Positions 12,150 through 22,969 of a stretch of 64,000 nt of DNA are shown here, piece after piece; the stretch's first letter is position 1; each line of letters starts with the position of its first letter. The DNA lies in contig NC_092866.1 in the NCBI RefSeq assembly GCF_032062135.1, positions 29,435,412 to 29,499,411 on the forward strand, given 5' to 3'. The notes below the pieces were generated by a model. It was not told the origin of the DNA and did not search any database. It was given only the letters and a program-made list of their open reading frames with translations. The stretch is from Pyxicephalus adspersus. Taxonomy: Eukaryota > Chordata > Amphibia > Anura > Pyxicephalidae. The position numbers were made by a program, and so were the translations under genes.

Positions 12150-12518
12150 CCAGTGCCTGTTGTAGCGTTAATCTGGGCTAACTTCCTGCTGGTGTGTTAC
12201 ATCTGATTTACTGTTGCTGACCTTGCCTGTTTCTGATCCTGTGAGTTTATTCTGCCTGGACCGACCTTTTGCCTATGACCCCGGCTTTGCTTGTGTGTTG
12301 CCCTTGTGTACCTTGTCTGGGGAATGGATTACCTGTGTATGACTTCTGGGTCCGTATTCTGGACTTGTCTCTGTTGGAATCTTGGTACTGCTTTACCTGT
12401 GGGCTCCTGGTCCTCTGCCAGCTATTCCCCAGACACCAGTCCTGGGGTGCAGCGTTAGATTGGGGGACTGGTGTCTGGCGAGCACCGTTGCTGGACCAGG
12501 GCCTTACATCTGGATTGA
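12150..12518 (+). mobile_element. LTR-like block, probably a solo LTR of a Gypsy element
   Basis: The series GTTGCTGACC, TTGCCTG, CCTGGACCGACC, CTGTGGGCTCCTGGTC, GATTGGGGGACTGGTGTCTGG and CAGGGCCTTACA occurs in the same order at 28460-28892, and in part at 29665-30016 next to gag modules. That context suggests LTR sequence ending ..CTTACA. The left edge is not resolved. Confidence 0.55.
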
Positions 12519-14079
12519 AATTTTGACTGCCATACAAGCAAAAAAAAAATAAAAAGCAAAACATTGCTGAAACAACTGAGATTAAATAGACGATATCTAG
12601 AAAAAGGTTATGGCCATGTTTATTTCACACACTGAAAATGTTCCTAAAATTTAGTACTTTGATTAATATGTTGTAAATTGTGTTTTCTTTTGTTTGTAGA
12701 ATTTTTTTTTAAAGATTGTAATGTCTTGAAAAAGTCTCCTGAAGAAATGGAATGTTGAAAGCCGCAAAATGCATGATAAAATAAGTTTATATTATATGTG
12801 TGTTGAATAAACTTATTGTTTTATAGTAATTTAAAATATGTGATGATTTGATGGCTAGAGAGTCCCATGAAATTTTGAATCTCTTTTCTATATGGCATAA
12901 AAGTGATGTGGCATCTCTCTTTCCTTTTTCTTGTTAAAAAAGACGTAGAACAGATCAATACATTAATCTAATCAAAATAAATTGTGTCTTAAAGTGGTGC
13001 ATATACTATGCCAAATTACTAATAACATTGTCAATACCTACTAATCTGGGCCTGTACATATTTTTCCTCCTTCATAAATCTCAATCTCAAAATCCAAAGG
13101 GCTACTGCTTTACCTCTACTTCCCATCCATGATTATCCTATCATTATTTTTTTTCTTCTTTTTTATTATTTTATTTTGCAATAATTGTCTGGTATATCCA
13201 AACGCTGCAATATTTGATCCTATAGAATAATAATTTCTGTTGTGTAATGTGTTCAAAAATGATCTTTATCCATTGCAATGTACATTCCTGTGAAAACATG
13301 AATCCAATTTTTCTCAAATCATGACCTAAAAATCAACATGCTTTTTCTAATTCTAACAATTATGTTATAAAAGTTAATGAGGGTACATGTAAAAATATAC
13401 GATATGGTGCATGTGTGCTGTTTGTTTAGTTCTCTGTTTTCAAAAAAAAAGAATCATTTGGAACTCCTTGCACAGATGTTTTCCAACAAGTTGGTTGTAT
13501 TTCATTCTGTTGTAATTTTCCAGAGCAGGCTGGCTCTTATTCTTCATACCACAAAGATGACTCTAGCAGATTAGAATAGCATGGCTTTTGCGAACCAAAT
13601 TAGAAACAAAACTATGCTGTCATGATTACATATACCCCCAACTTTATTTTGTATGTTTCTGTTTTTCACCATACTGTTGCTTGTCATTACATCAACTAAA
13701 GATAACTTCCGGCAGATATTTATGGAACAAATAAAAGCAGAGCTTTTGCTGACGGAGTTCAAAAATTACTGCTTGCCTGCTTGGTACATGCAACCCAGAG
13801 ACTCAGGTGGGTGACTGAAAGTGCTTAAACCAAAAGGTCTGCAATTTCAGCTTTCAGAACAGTATAGGTCTGCTTTGATGCAGCTCTTTATTATTTAATT
13901 AATTTTAAAGGTAAAAGTGATGGTGGGCATCAGAAAATAGTGTGACTCGTGTAATACAGCATAGTACTAGCAACCATCTTGTCTAACAGATGTCTAAGCA
14001 GACAAAAGCAGGGGAAATGAATGTTTAGGGATAAAGAAAGGTCAGGGTGGTAGAGGTGGAGATAGTAACTTTCATGACC
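12519..14079. other. No recognised gene
   Basis: AT-rich sequence with a T-rich run near 13145-13180 and no coding homology. Near 12739 there is CTGAAGAAATGG and an AATAAA further on, resembling the 3' tail motif described at 36170. Confidence 0.4.
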
Positions 14080-14278
14080 AGTTAAGTGGTAAGAGTAGCA
14101 AAGTATACATCCCAGTTATCCCACACTTTCTGAAATTTGGTTAACTTATCATGTAACATGGCAATAAGGTATTCCATTAAGCGGATATCCTGCGTCTTGC
14201 TATACAGTGCCTCTCTAGATGGGGGTCAGTGTTTTTGCAGTGAGAGGCTCCACAAAAATGTGTTCCAAAGTGCCCCTG

Positions 14279-16939
14279 TCAGCCTCTGGTGTATGGTACC
14301 ATCAGAATAAAATTTTGTAGCTTTTTTCTTTGTATGTCATGCATATAGAGCTTTTGTTGGCTGAGGTCCACAAATCTGACCATTCCTCCAGAGATAACTC
14401 TCTCCTCTATCTCAGAGAAAGTGAATAGCCCGCACTCGGTTGGATGTAGGAAGTGTCTGACATGGAAAAAGGCTCTGCTCTTCCATGGGAATGACATGGA
14501 AGAGGAAAGACTATCTGGGATCAGTGGAGAAAGTATAATAGATTGCATCGTAGATGGCGAGTTGGTCAGAGCATACTTGGACTTGGACATTGCCTCCAGA
14601 TATTTCTAGTGAACAACACTGGGGAAAGTAGATCATATTCTGACAATAAAACAAGCAACCCCACCGCACCTATCTCTCTCCAACACTAGGAAGATGAAGG
14701 CCAGACCAGGATGCCAAGCAATGTAAATGGGCTTCTAGGTAGTATTTATGAAGGTCTGGGGCCCCTAATCCACCCAGATCCTTGGCAGTACATAAAACAC
14801 TTTTCGCTGGATGGTGCATTTATATGTCCAGATAAAGTCAATGAATTCCATTTGAAATCTTTAAAAAAAAGTGGGGAGGGGATTGTGCTTATAAAGAGGG
14901 GGTAAGTAGATCCCTATCCCTATGTATTTAATATGGGGTGAGCACCACATGGCGCGATATGAACTCCGGAGAGAGCTAGTCAGAGCATCTGATAAATTCA
15001 GGGAAGTCAGTGGGGAGTGCTTCAGTCTTTTGGGGGTTGACTTTGTAGCCTGAAAAAAGAGCCATACCTCTCCAGCTCTCTCCAAAGATTTGGGTGGGTG
15101 GTGAGAGGTTGAGTGAGGGTTAAAAGAATATCATCAGCATATAGAGATATGGTGTAGGGTGATCCCCGTATGTCCACTCCCCTGATATTGGGGCTCTGAT
15201 GACTGTCGTCAGGGGTTCTATAGAAAGGTCGAACAGGAGAGAGGACAGTGGGCAACCTTGCCTGGTCCCATTTCTAATGGGGAAGGAGTTGGATGTACCA
15301 TGGGGCAGTTTCACTGCAGCTGATAGTGTGGTGTAGAGCACCCTGATAGCTTGCAAGAATGGGCCTCTGATCCCAAGGCAGGGAGTACGAGAGATGGAGT
15401 TTTATGTTTAATAATGTCTATCACAGAGATAGCTCTATGTGTGTCGTCACCGCCATGTCGTCACCGCCAAGGGGATTGAAGCCAGTTTGGTCCTTATGGA
15501 TCAAGGATGGGAGAAATTTGAATAGGTGGTTTGCCAATATCTTAGTAAAGATTTTAGGATCCAAATTCAAGAGGCCTATAGTTTGAGTATTCCATATGAT
15601 CCTTCCCTGGTTTCGGGATTACCGTGATATGTCAGAGCAAGAGGAGACTGGTTCCTCCTCGCGGAACCCGTTAAAAAGAGTCCGTAAGTGTGGAAGAAGG
15701 ATGGGGAGGAATGTTTTGTAGTATAAATACAGAAGGCCATCAGGGCCGGGGGCTTTATTAGAAGGAATGTTTTTGATTGCTGAAGAGATTTTCTCCTCAG
15801 AAATGGGTTGGTTGAGTATTTGTAGATTAGTGGAGTCTACCTAGGGGAGATTTAGTGAAGCCAAATAGCAATGTATATCTGCTTCTATTCATCCTAAGGT
15901 GAGATTCTGTGCCAGTGTGGAGTATAGGTTTTGGTAGTAGCGCTAGTTTGGCACAGTTTCCCTGTTAGCAGGGTGTCTGCCTTAATCCCCCGTAAATAAT
16001 ATGTTTGTCTAGTACATGTCATGGCCCAGATGACATTTTTAACTTGCAAAATCTAAGAGCAGTAATTTTACACAATAGGATTAAAGTAGGATGATGTAAT
16101 AGTTCTCCTTCTCTGGGTCTCCATGTCCTTTTTGAGACATGTGGGCAAAGCAATACAGTGCCCCCTAATAACCACTTTGTGAGCTTCCCACAGGGTGGAG
16201 GCGGCTGAGAAATGGAGACCTTGGTGGACTTCTGTTTGAAGAGGTAATCATAGAGGCGATAGTGCACACCCTGGGGGCAGAGGGGGAGATACAAAACTCT
16301 AAGGAGATAAGAGCATGGTCTGATCATGTAATTGGATATATATCATGGACATTAAACCAGAGGGGTGGTAGGTTTACCAAAAAATAGTCTAGATGGGTGT
16401 GTTTTAGGAGAATAGAAAGAGAACGGTCTTTCTGAAGGATGTTGTACTGGCCATTAGTCAAATAAGTGATGGCGACGTATAAGTTGACGGAATTTGTGGG
16501 AGGACCTATCTGGGACCTGGGAGAAAGGGGCCATCAGTGACAATCTGTCAAATGTGGGAGCGAAAATTAAATTAAAATCACCTCCCACAGCTAAATAGGT
16601 GTGAGTGAGGGTGATGAGCGTGTTGAATAGTTTAGATAGGAATGTGATTTGGCCCGTGTTAGATGCACACACATTGCTGAGGGTGATAGGAGTATCTACA
16701 AGATGGCCGTTTAGAATGAGATATCTGCCATCCGTGACTGAGATGACCTTAGTGGTGCGAAAATGTATTAAATGTTTAAGCAAGATGGCTTCATAAGCTT
16801 TCTTTCCTGTAGAGGACGAGACCATATGGGAGATTGGGTAATATCTGGAGGCAAATTTGAATGTTCCTCTGGCGTCATAATGGGTTTCCTGAAGGAACAG
16901 GATGTCTACTGCAAGACACTTAAATTCCTGGAGAGCCAA
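14279..16939 (-). pseudogene. L1 ORF2 pseudogene (endonuclease, RT, C-terminus)
   Basis: ORF2 supplies endonuclease and RT for target-primed reverse transcription. The endonuclease frame 16939-16454 has DILFLQETHYD near its start and VGGDFNLIF later, covering the Glu and Asp-x-Asn motifs. In the RT, GTRQGCPLSSLLFDLSIEPL lies near 15290-15230 and YADDILLTL near 15140-15110. The C-terminal frame 14590-14279 ends the protein. At least four frame breaks separate these parts. Confidence 0.85.
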
Positions 16940-17718
16940 CTTCCTCTTCTTGTTAGATTTCGGCCTTTACCAATAAATGACACTAATTTAAAAGCCATGA
17001 TATGGGATTACAGTTAGTAGGAGCTATTTGAGAGGGGCCCATGTATACACCTCCAGAGCTAGAGGTACCAGCAGTGTGGGGACAAGGGGTGCACCTTCCC
17101 GCTATGTTCCTGTGGGCTAACATGCAGAAGGTTAAAAAAGGCAGCAAGAGTAATGGCGAAAAAAAGAGATGGGGGGAACGGTTTTGGGTAGGCATGGGGT
17201 GGAAGAGGGGCGAGAGGACAGGGTTGGGGAGAGACACATAAACAAAATACCTTTGTAACAATAATGTTGTATAGTGCAAATTGCCACAAGGCGATAAAAA
17301 GATTTGTGACTCTCGATAGTCCTCTCCCCGGCGAACATGAGAGAAGAACAAGGGTGGCGAGAGATCCAGTATCTTGCTGGGAACAGTGAGCATGGGGGTA
17401 GCCACACGGTAGGAACCTACCCAGCTGACCCTAACTTTAAGTATGATGACAGGAAAAATTCCCCCAGTTAAATAAGCATAATTTATGTGTAGTATAAAAC
17501 GAGGTAGGTATAAACATCTTGTAACAATCACATTGCAAGGGCAGAATGTCAAAAACAGTGGCAGTGCAATCACTACTCCACATCAAACTCCAGATTGCAC
17601 GTGGCGGGCTTTGGACATCATGTCCTCCTTTAACCTAAAGTCAGCAAGCCAACAAATTACATCTTTCGAATGTGAAGAAGTGGATTAGGTCTTGGCAGCC
17701 CAATGCATCCTGTCAAAC

Positions 17719-18680
17719 TTAATGTGGGTTGTGGAAGGGCGGCCCAAGATGTTGCTGGAGGACCAATTTAGGATCATCAGGCCCTGTTGCCTCCGGGAGA
17801 CCCCGGACCCGTATATTTTTGCAGATACCACAGTTGTCTAGGTCCTCCAAGTGACGGTAAAGCTCAGTGAGCTTGGTATCTTGTGCATAGGTTTTTGTGG
17901 TGAAGGTGGGAAATTTCCCCTTTAGCATGCTGTAACTCATCACCAATACCATCCATTCTCGGATAGCTGAAGAAAATCTGCTTGCAGGGCTCCTATCATA
18001 AAGCAACACGTGGCCTGGACCTCAGTATTTAAGGTGGGAAGTCTTGCCTGGTAGGAAGGGGTTGCAAGAAATCTCTACAGGAGACTGAATGTGGATCATC
18101 TCCCCCATCTACCTCTGCAGGAAGGGAGGTAGGTATAGTAAGTGGGCTATCCCCAGGTACATCCACATATGCTTTGGTTGCAGATAGGTAAGAAGGCTTC
18201 ACCCCCACTGTACCTTGAGCATGGCATCCATTGACTGCAATGGATCCTTTGCAGGCATGCACCTGTTGAGGCCTCTGGGGGGCTGAAGACTAAGAAGGCT
18301 CTCCGGGAGAGACCAGGCCCTGTGAAGCCCAGGCTGAGGCAGCTACAGTGGGATCCAGGCCGCATGAATCCTCTGAAGATCAAGGAGAGGTAGAGGGGCT
18401 CTCAAGTATCCAGGGAGCTTTAGGAAACTTGGGAGTCCGTCCTGGTGAAGCTGTGCTGGGAGCTGTGTAAGGGGGGAAATCGCTGGGCAGCGCCATCTTG
18501 GATGGATGGTCCAGCTGCAGGCTTTCCTCCAAGTATGCCCAAATCTTCGGCTGTGTGGTGAGCGATGGTGTGAAAGGAGGAGGGGGGTCCCTTCCGCTGC
18601 GCTGCCTCAGCATTCTGCCTGTTTTTGCTGCCTGGGGCGCAGTGAAAAAGCTGTTGGAGGAGGCTAGAGACGGAGCTCAT
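17719..18680 (-). pseudogene. L1 ORF1 pseudogene
   Basis: ORF1 encodes the L1 RNA-binding/chaperone protein. Minus frame 18009-17719 ends in the sequence NIRVRGLPEATG, the conserved start of the L1 ORF1 RRM region. The preceding stretch, KLTELYRHLEDLDN, is coiled-coil-like. Upstream frames to 18680 are low-complexity and Ser/Pro-rich, as in L1 ORF1 N-termini. The C-terminal domain is not intact. Confidence 0.7.
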
Positions 18681-18794
18681 TCAGGACACGTCCTTACACT
18701 TGGCCCACCAAGCAAAGCCCCAAATGATCTGTTCTTTTAACTCCTGTCTTGTAAAAATGTGCCTAGAAGATAGGGAAAAGAGGGTAGGTCTTTA

Positions 18795-19015
18795 TAAGGC
18801 TGGGTCTACAGGAACGGTTTTTAAACGCATGTAAACGTTCCTACCACGTTTCTATTAATTTGTATGCACTTTCATAAGTGTTTTAAAGCTTGCCTTACAT
18901 GTATACATATATAAAACTCACAATCGTCTATGACATGATTTACCGCGATTTGCTGCGATTTTACATAAGCGTTTATTAGAGTTTTAATGTTATCCCCAGG
19001 GAATGAGTACAGGGG
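18795..19015. mobile_element. Partial MITE with TAAGGCTGGGTCTACA terminus
   Basis: The left end TAAGGCTGGGTCTACA and the following CGCATGTAAACGTTCCT match the element at 51680-51977. The right terminus is not found, so the copy is truncated. Confidence 0.6.
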
Positions 19016-19084
19016 TACCTAAAACCCTTTACTTTTATGAGATGTGTATGTTTTGTGCTAACTGTGTTTAACTTTTTTTTTTAC

Positions 19085-19290
19085 AAGTTATCCCACAATG
19101 AAAGGATGATTCCCACGGCTGCATTTATGATATGAGCATAGCCGTGGGACCAAATAATGTGGGATCCCCAGGCACTAGTGGACAAATGAGGACAATTTTC
19201 CCCATTCACCTCCAGTGCTGAATGGCTGAGAAAAGGGAAACCCTGATGATGTTGGAGCTGTTTTCAGGGTTTCCCTTTTCTCAGCTAATG
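19085..19290. repeat. Two adjacent hairpins
   Basis: TATCCCACAATG / AATGTGGGAT with an inner CCCACGGCT / AGCCGTGGG forms one stem at about 19088-19163. CTGAGAAAAGGGAAACCCTG and its inverse CAGGGTTTCCCTTTTCTCAG form a second, perfect 20-bp stem at about 19227-19282. No flanking element was identified. Confidence 0.8.
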
Positions 19291-19319
19291 AACTGAAGCA
19301 ATTTCACTGCACCCGCGGC

Positions 19320-19690
19320 CCTAGAAGAGTTGTAGCACATACTCGGTACCCACGTGGGCTGTGGCATGTGTGCAGAACACATAACACAGCTCCGCTAGAG
19401 CTGTGGGAGCAACCAAGAAAGCAGAGTTGTCAGGAGATCAGAGCTCTACTGAGCTTTGACTTGTTTTCTGCACCCACATGGGTACAGAGCACGTGCTACA
19501 ACACCTCTAGGGCTGCAGGAGCAGTGAACTCACACAACCTCTCCCTTTGGAGGTCGTCATGAGAGTTCATTGCACCCAGAGGAGTTGTAGCATGTGCTCT
19601 GTACCCACATGGGTAGAGCACGAGAGCACATGCTACAACTCCTCTAATGAAGTGAAATCTCCCTGGAGAGGTTGTGTAAGGACAATGCAC
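19320..19690. repeat. Nested palindrome cluster
   Basis: The words GTTGTAGCA..GTGCTCTGTACC and CACATGGGTA..TGCTACAAC recur in both orientations. The best stem is AGAGGAGTTGTAGCATGTG.. at 19578-19600, perfectly inverse to 19623-19645 (23 bp), around an inner palindrome GTACCCACATGGGTA. A diverged outer set lies at 19326-19510. The sequence after 19690 is a SINE. Confidence 0.85.
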
Positions 19691-19965
19691 CAATCGACTT
19701 TGGCCAGGACACTATATGCTTGGAGTTTGCAGGTTCTCTTCTAGGGTTTCCTCTAGGTACTCCGGTTCCCTCCCACATTCCAAAACCATGCAAGAGTTTA
19801 ATTGGTTTCCCCCAAAAAATTGACCTTAGACTGTATTAAAGACAGGTAGGGTTATTAGATTGTGAGCCCCTTTGAGGGACAACTAGTGACATAACTATGG
19901 ACTTTGTACAGCGCTGCATAATATGTTGGCACTATATAAATAATATACAAAACTGTATATTAATA
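19690..19965 (+). mobile_element. tRNA-derived SINE (V-SINE-like), head missing
   Basis: It contains the conserved body GGAGTTTGCAGGTTCTC, CTCCGGTTCCCTCCCACATTC and CTTAGACTGTATTAAAGACA. The tail TACAGCGCTGCATAATATGT is followed by TATATAAATAATA. The tail is shared with the L2 LINE at 22970-25380. The tRNA-like head is absent in this copy. Confidence 0.8.
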
Positions 19966-21954
19966 ATAATAGTTACCTGAATAAGAATTTGTATACATTC
20001 CAAAGCACTTCAGCCATATCTTTTTTACATTAAGATATAGTAAAAGTTCAAAGTCCTATACCATATTTATTGGTGTCTTTAGATGAAAATGTTTTCTTTT
20101 GCATAATACACTACATCCTACAGGTGTGAAATACTATTGACTAAAGTTAAAATTACTGATCAGTAAGCAAATCACTTTTATAATCACTTAGGAAAGGAAG
20201 ATGAACTGAAGCAAATAAAATAGTTATGCAAGTGAAAATATCTAAGATTATGCAATAACTAAATACTGTTTACAAAATGTCAATAAAGATTACATTGTTA
20301 CATATAATTACAATATCACCTAAATTTATTTTTAGGTAATTTTTATTTTTTTGTTAATTACTGTACATTTTATGTTTTTAGTTTTATATTATATTATAAC
20401 CAATGGCTGATTCAAGTATTTTGCAACAAATATTATTGAAGTGGAATTTGAACCACCTTTATTATCTTGTTTTGTTTGGGACACATATTATAAATCATAA
20501 TATGTGTCAAATTGTTACAATATAAAAAGACAACCTATCTTCCCACTACCTTCTATTTCATTGTATCGGTTACTGTTGCTAAAATGGATTTTGTAATTCA
20601 GCTCTAACGGTGATATGTATGAAATGGTAGATGTGACTTACTGGAACAACTATGGTAATATAGCCAGTATTTCTAGCATGGAATAACTAGAAGGAATTGA
20701 ATAAACAGGCTGAAGTCAAGTTGCATTGAATTGGCTACCTTCATAATTGGCTAATCTTAACCTTTACCAATTTATTACTTAAACTATTAAACATTCACAC
20801 TGTCCAACTCAGTTTAATTGTTCCCAAACAACACTTACTTAAACCAGAACTTAGCAACCACAACTCAAGCTCCAATGAAACCATTACCTCCACCAGCTAG
20901 AAATACTTGCAAGTGTTACTGGTTCCCCCCACCATGGCCTTCTCAATTTCTGTCATTAGTCATTGCCAACATGGATCAGCAGGATGGAAGAGACTGGCCA
21001 GAATTGTTCAAGGAATGTAACAAATGGAAAGAACTCTACCCAATGCAATCATTTTTGCCCAAACCAGGAATCACTATATTTCCTATCCCTAAATTTTTGC
21101 GATATACTCTTCCGATTGCCCTTTTATGTGCTTAAAAGATGAATGATTGACCTATGATCTATACCACCAGTCTTGTGCCAAATGAGAACATATATAAGAT
21201 TTAAAGAAGGTAGATTTCCAACCCTTCATATATTTATATATGGTCAGCTGTAAAGCTCAACTGTTGCCTCCCCAATTCTAAAAGAGTGAAAAAAATGCAT
21301 AGAAATTAAACCTTTGTCCTCAAAACTTTTTTTTTCAAAAAAGACACAAACTGGAATTTTTTTAAGCAGCAGGAAAATAATCCTTAAACAGATGTTGAAC
21401 CTGGGAGAAGGATGCTACCAAGGTAAGGGGTATATAGGGAATAATGAAATGCCTTTTACAAATAGGCACTTGCGTTTATGTTTTTACAGATTTCGTTTAC
21501 TGTGTTACAGAAAAGTCTTACCAAAACCAGGGTTTACAGTGAATTACATCCTCAAACATAATTCCAAGTCTACCAAATTTAGATGGAGGTATTAAATGCT
21601 AAAAAAACACAACCTTCTCCCAGGAAATAACAATGCTTTCCTGGGAGAAAAACAGAGAAAAGGTAAATGCAGATGGATCCATCTGTCTTAAAGCAGCATA
21701 TAACGGTTTCAAAATACCAGTGAACCTAGTTCTAATTTTTTTTATAGTAAGCCAATAATACATTTTTTACTGAAGAGACGCTGGAACCAGAGAGGCCAGG
21801 TACACAAATTTGTCAAAAAAGTAATTTTTTTTAAATTTCAATTTTTTTAGGAATGTTCTTTACAAAAAGAAAAACATACAAACATATTATGGGAGTAATA
21901 GTACCACTGGCTTATCGATGTGCTAATACATTTTTTAAAAGTTTAGATAATATT
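19966..21954. other. No recognised gene
   Basis: AT-rich sequence. The longest forward ORF (20818-21135) has no domain I recognise and lacks exon-like flanks. Near 21625-21655, GGGAGAAAAACAG partly mirrors CTTCTCCCAGG upstream. Confidence 0.4.
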
Positions 21955-22262
21955 GCACGGTGGCTCGGAGGTAGCACTCTTGCCTTTGCAGTGCAAGGTC
22001 CCAGGTTTGAATCTTGACCAGGACACTATCTGCATGGAGTTTGCAGGTTCTTTGCGTGGGTTTCCTCCCACATCCCAAAAACATGCAGTGAGTTAATTGG
22101 CTTTCCCTGAAAACTGACCTTAGACTGTATAAATGACATATGACCATGGTAAGGCCAATTAGATTGTGAGCCCCTTTGTGCAACAGTTAGTGACATGACT
22201 ATGGACTTTGTACAGCGCTGCGTAATATGATAATGCTATATAAATACTGTGTAATAATAATA
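21955..22262 (+). mobile_element. tRNA-derived SINE (V-SINE-like), most complete copy
   Basis: The head CGGTGGCTCGGAGGTAGCAC resembles a tRNA A box, and GGTCCCAGGTTTGAATCTTG a B box, both polymerase III promoter parts. The body and the tail (TACAGCGCTGCGTAATATGA) match the copies at 19690 and 40290. It ends in an AATAATAAT tail. It is a SINE, not a working tRNA gene, since the cloverleaf is lost. Confidence 0.85.
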
Positions 22263-22601
22263 GTTATTGTATTAGAGAATGCATAGACCCATATAAAATC
22301 CAGCAAAGGATGACCTTTGCTCAGTGCTTTAAGAGGAAGATTTGATAATACTGTTTTCTATCAAATTCTGACTTAACTCCAAAAATGTGGAAGATAGGGG
22401 GATAGTTTAGTTCCTGCTGAATTTGGCCAGCTGAAAATGTGATAACTCATCAGATATAATATTATTCTTACCAGAAGCATTAGGAGCTTTAGTGCAGATA
22501 TTAAATTGCAAAAATCATAACACCAGGTACAAAAGCAACAGGACCACTGTTGGTGATTTGGGTGATTTGGAAAAGAGGCAATCAGACTATATGGAACACA
22601 C

Positions 22602-22636
<35 letters not shown>
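22602..22636. repeat. (TAA)n microsatellite
   Basis: About eleven TAA units in a row. Confidence 0.95.
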
Positions 22637-22637
<1 letters not shown>

Positions 22638-22969
22638 TTAAATATTAGGAAATAATATTTTATGGTTTTAAACAAGGCATCCCAAAGTGCAACGGGCAAT
22701 GAACAAACAATGGAAAAAAACTCTAAAAGAACAACATTGAAGGTAAGTCCCATATCTATCTATCCAGGGTGCTAATATCCTATAAACCAATGAATCTGTC
22801 AGGCAAACGCAAAACCACAAAGGCCTAAACTAAAAACATAACCCAGAATAAATTATTCTGGCCATAAAGACCTACCAATAAAGTTGCTTCAGAAGGAATA
22901 CCACCTATCTTTTAGAGCTCTGTGAACTCTGGAAGCATAACTTGTAGTATCTCTGGTCTTATTTTATTA

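Larger units (their letters stand above)
14080..18760 (-). mobile_element. L1 LINE, near full length, inactive
   Basis: Read on the minus strand the order is 5' region (about 18760), ORF1 (about 18680-17719), an inter-ORF stretch, ORF2 endonuclease (16939-16454), RT (about 15700-15020) and ORF2 C-terminus (14590-14279). Domain order and spacing fit a vertebrate L1 of about 4.7 kb. Stops and frameshifts occur in every domain. It lies in the same orientation as the EHBP1-family exon. Sub-parts are listed separately. Confidence 0.85.

Noticed and set aside
20818..21135. 105-codon forward ORF as a gene
   Set aside because: No recognisable domain, no exon or promoter signals, and a length possible by chance in this amount of DNA.
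21955..22030. Possible tRNA gene
   Set aside because: A- and B-box-like words are present but no cloverleaf forms, and the sequence continues into a SINE body and LINE-type tail.
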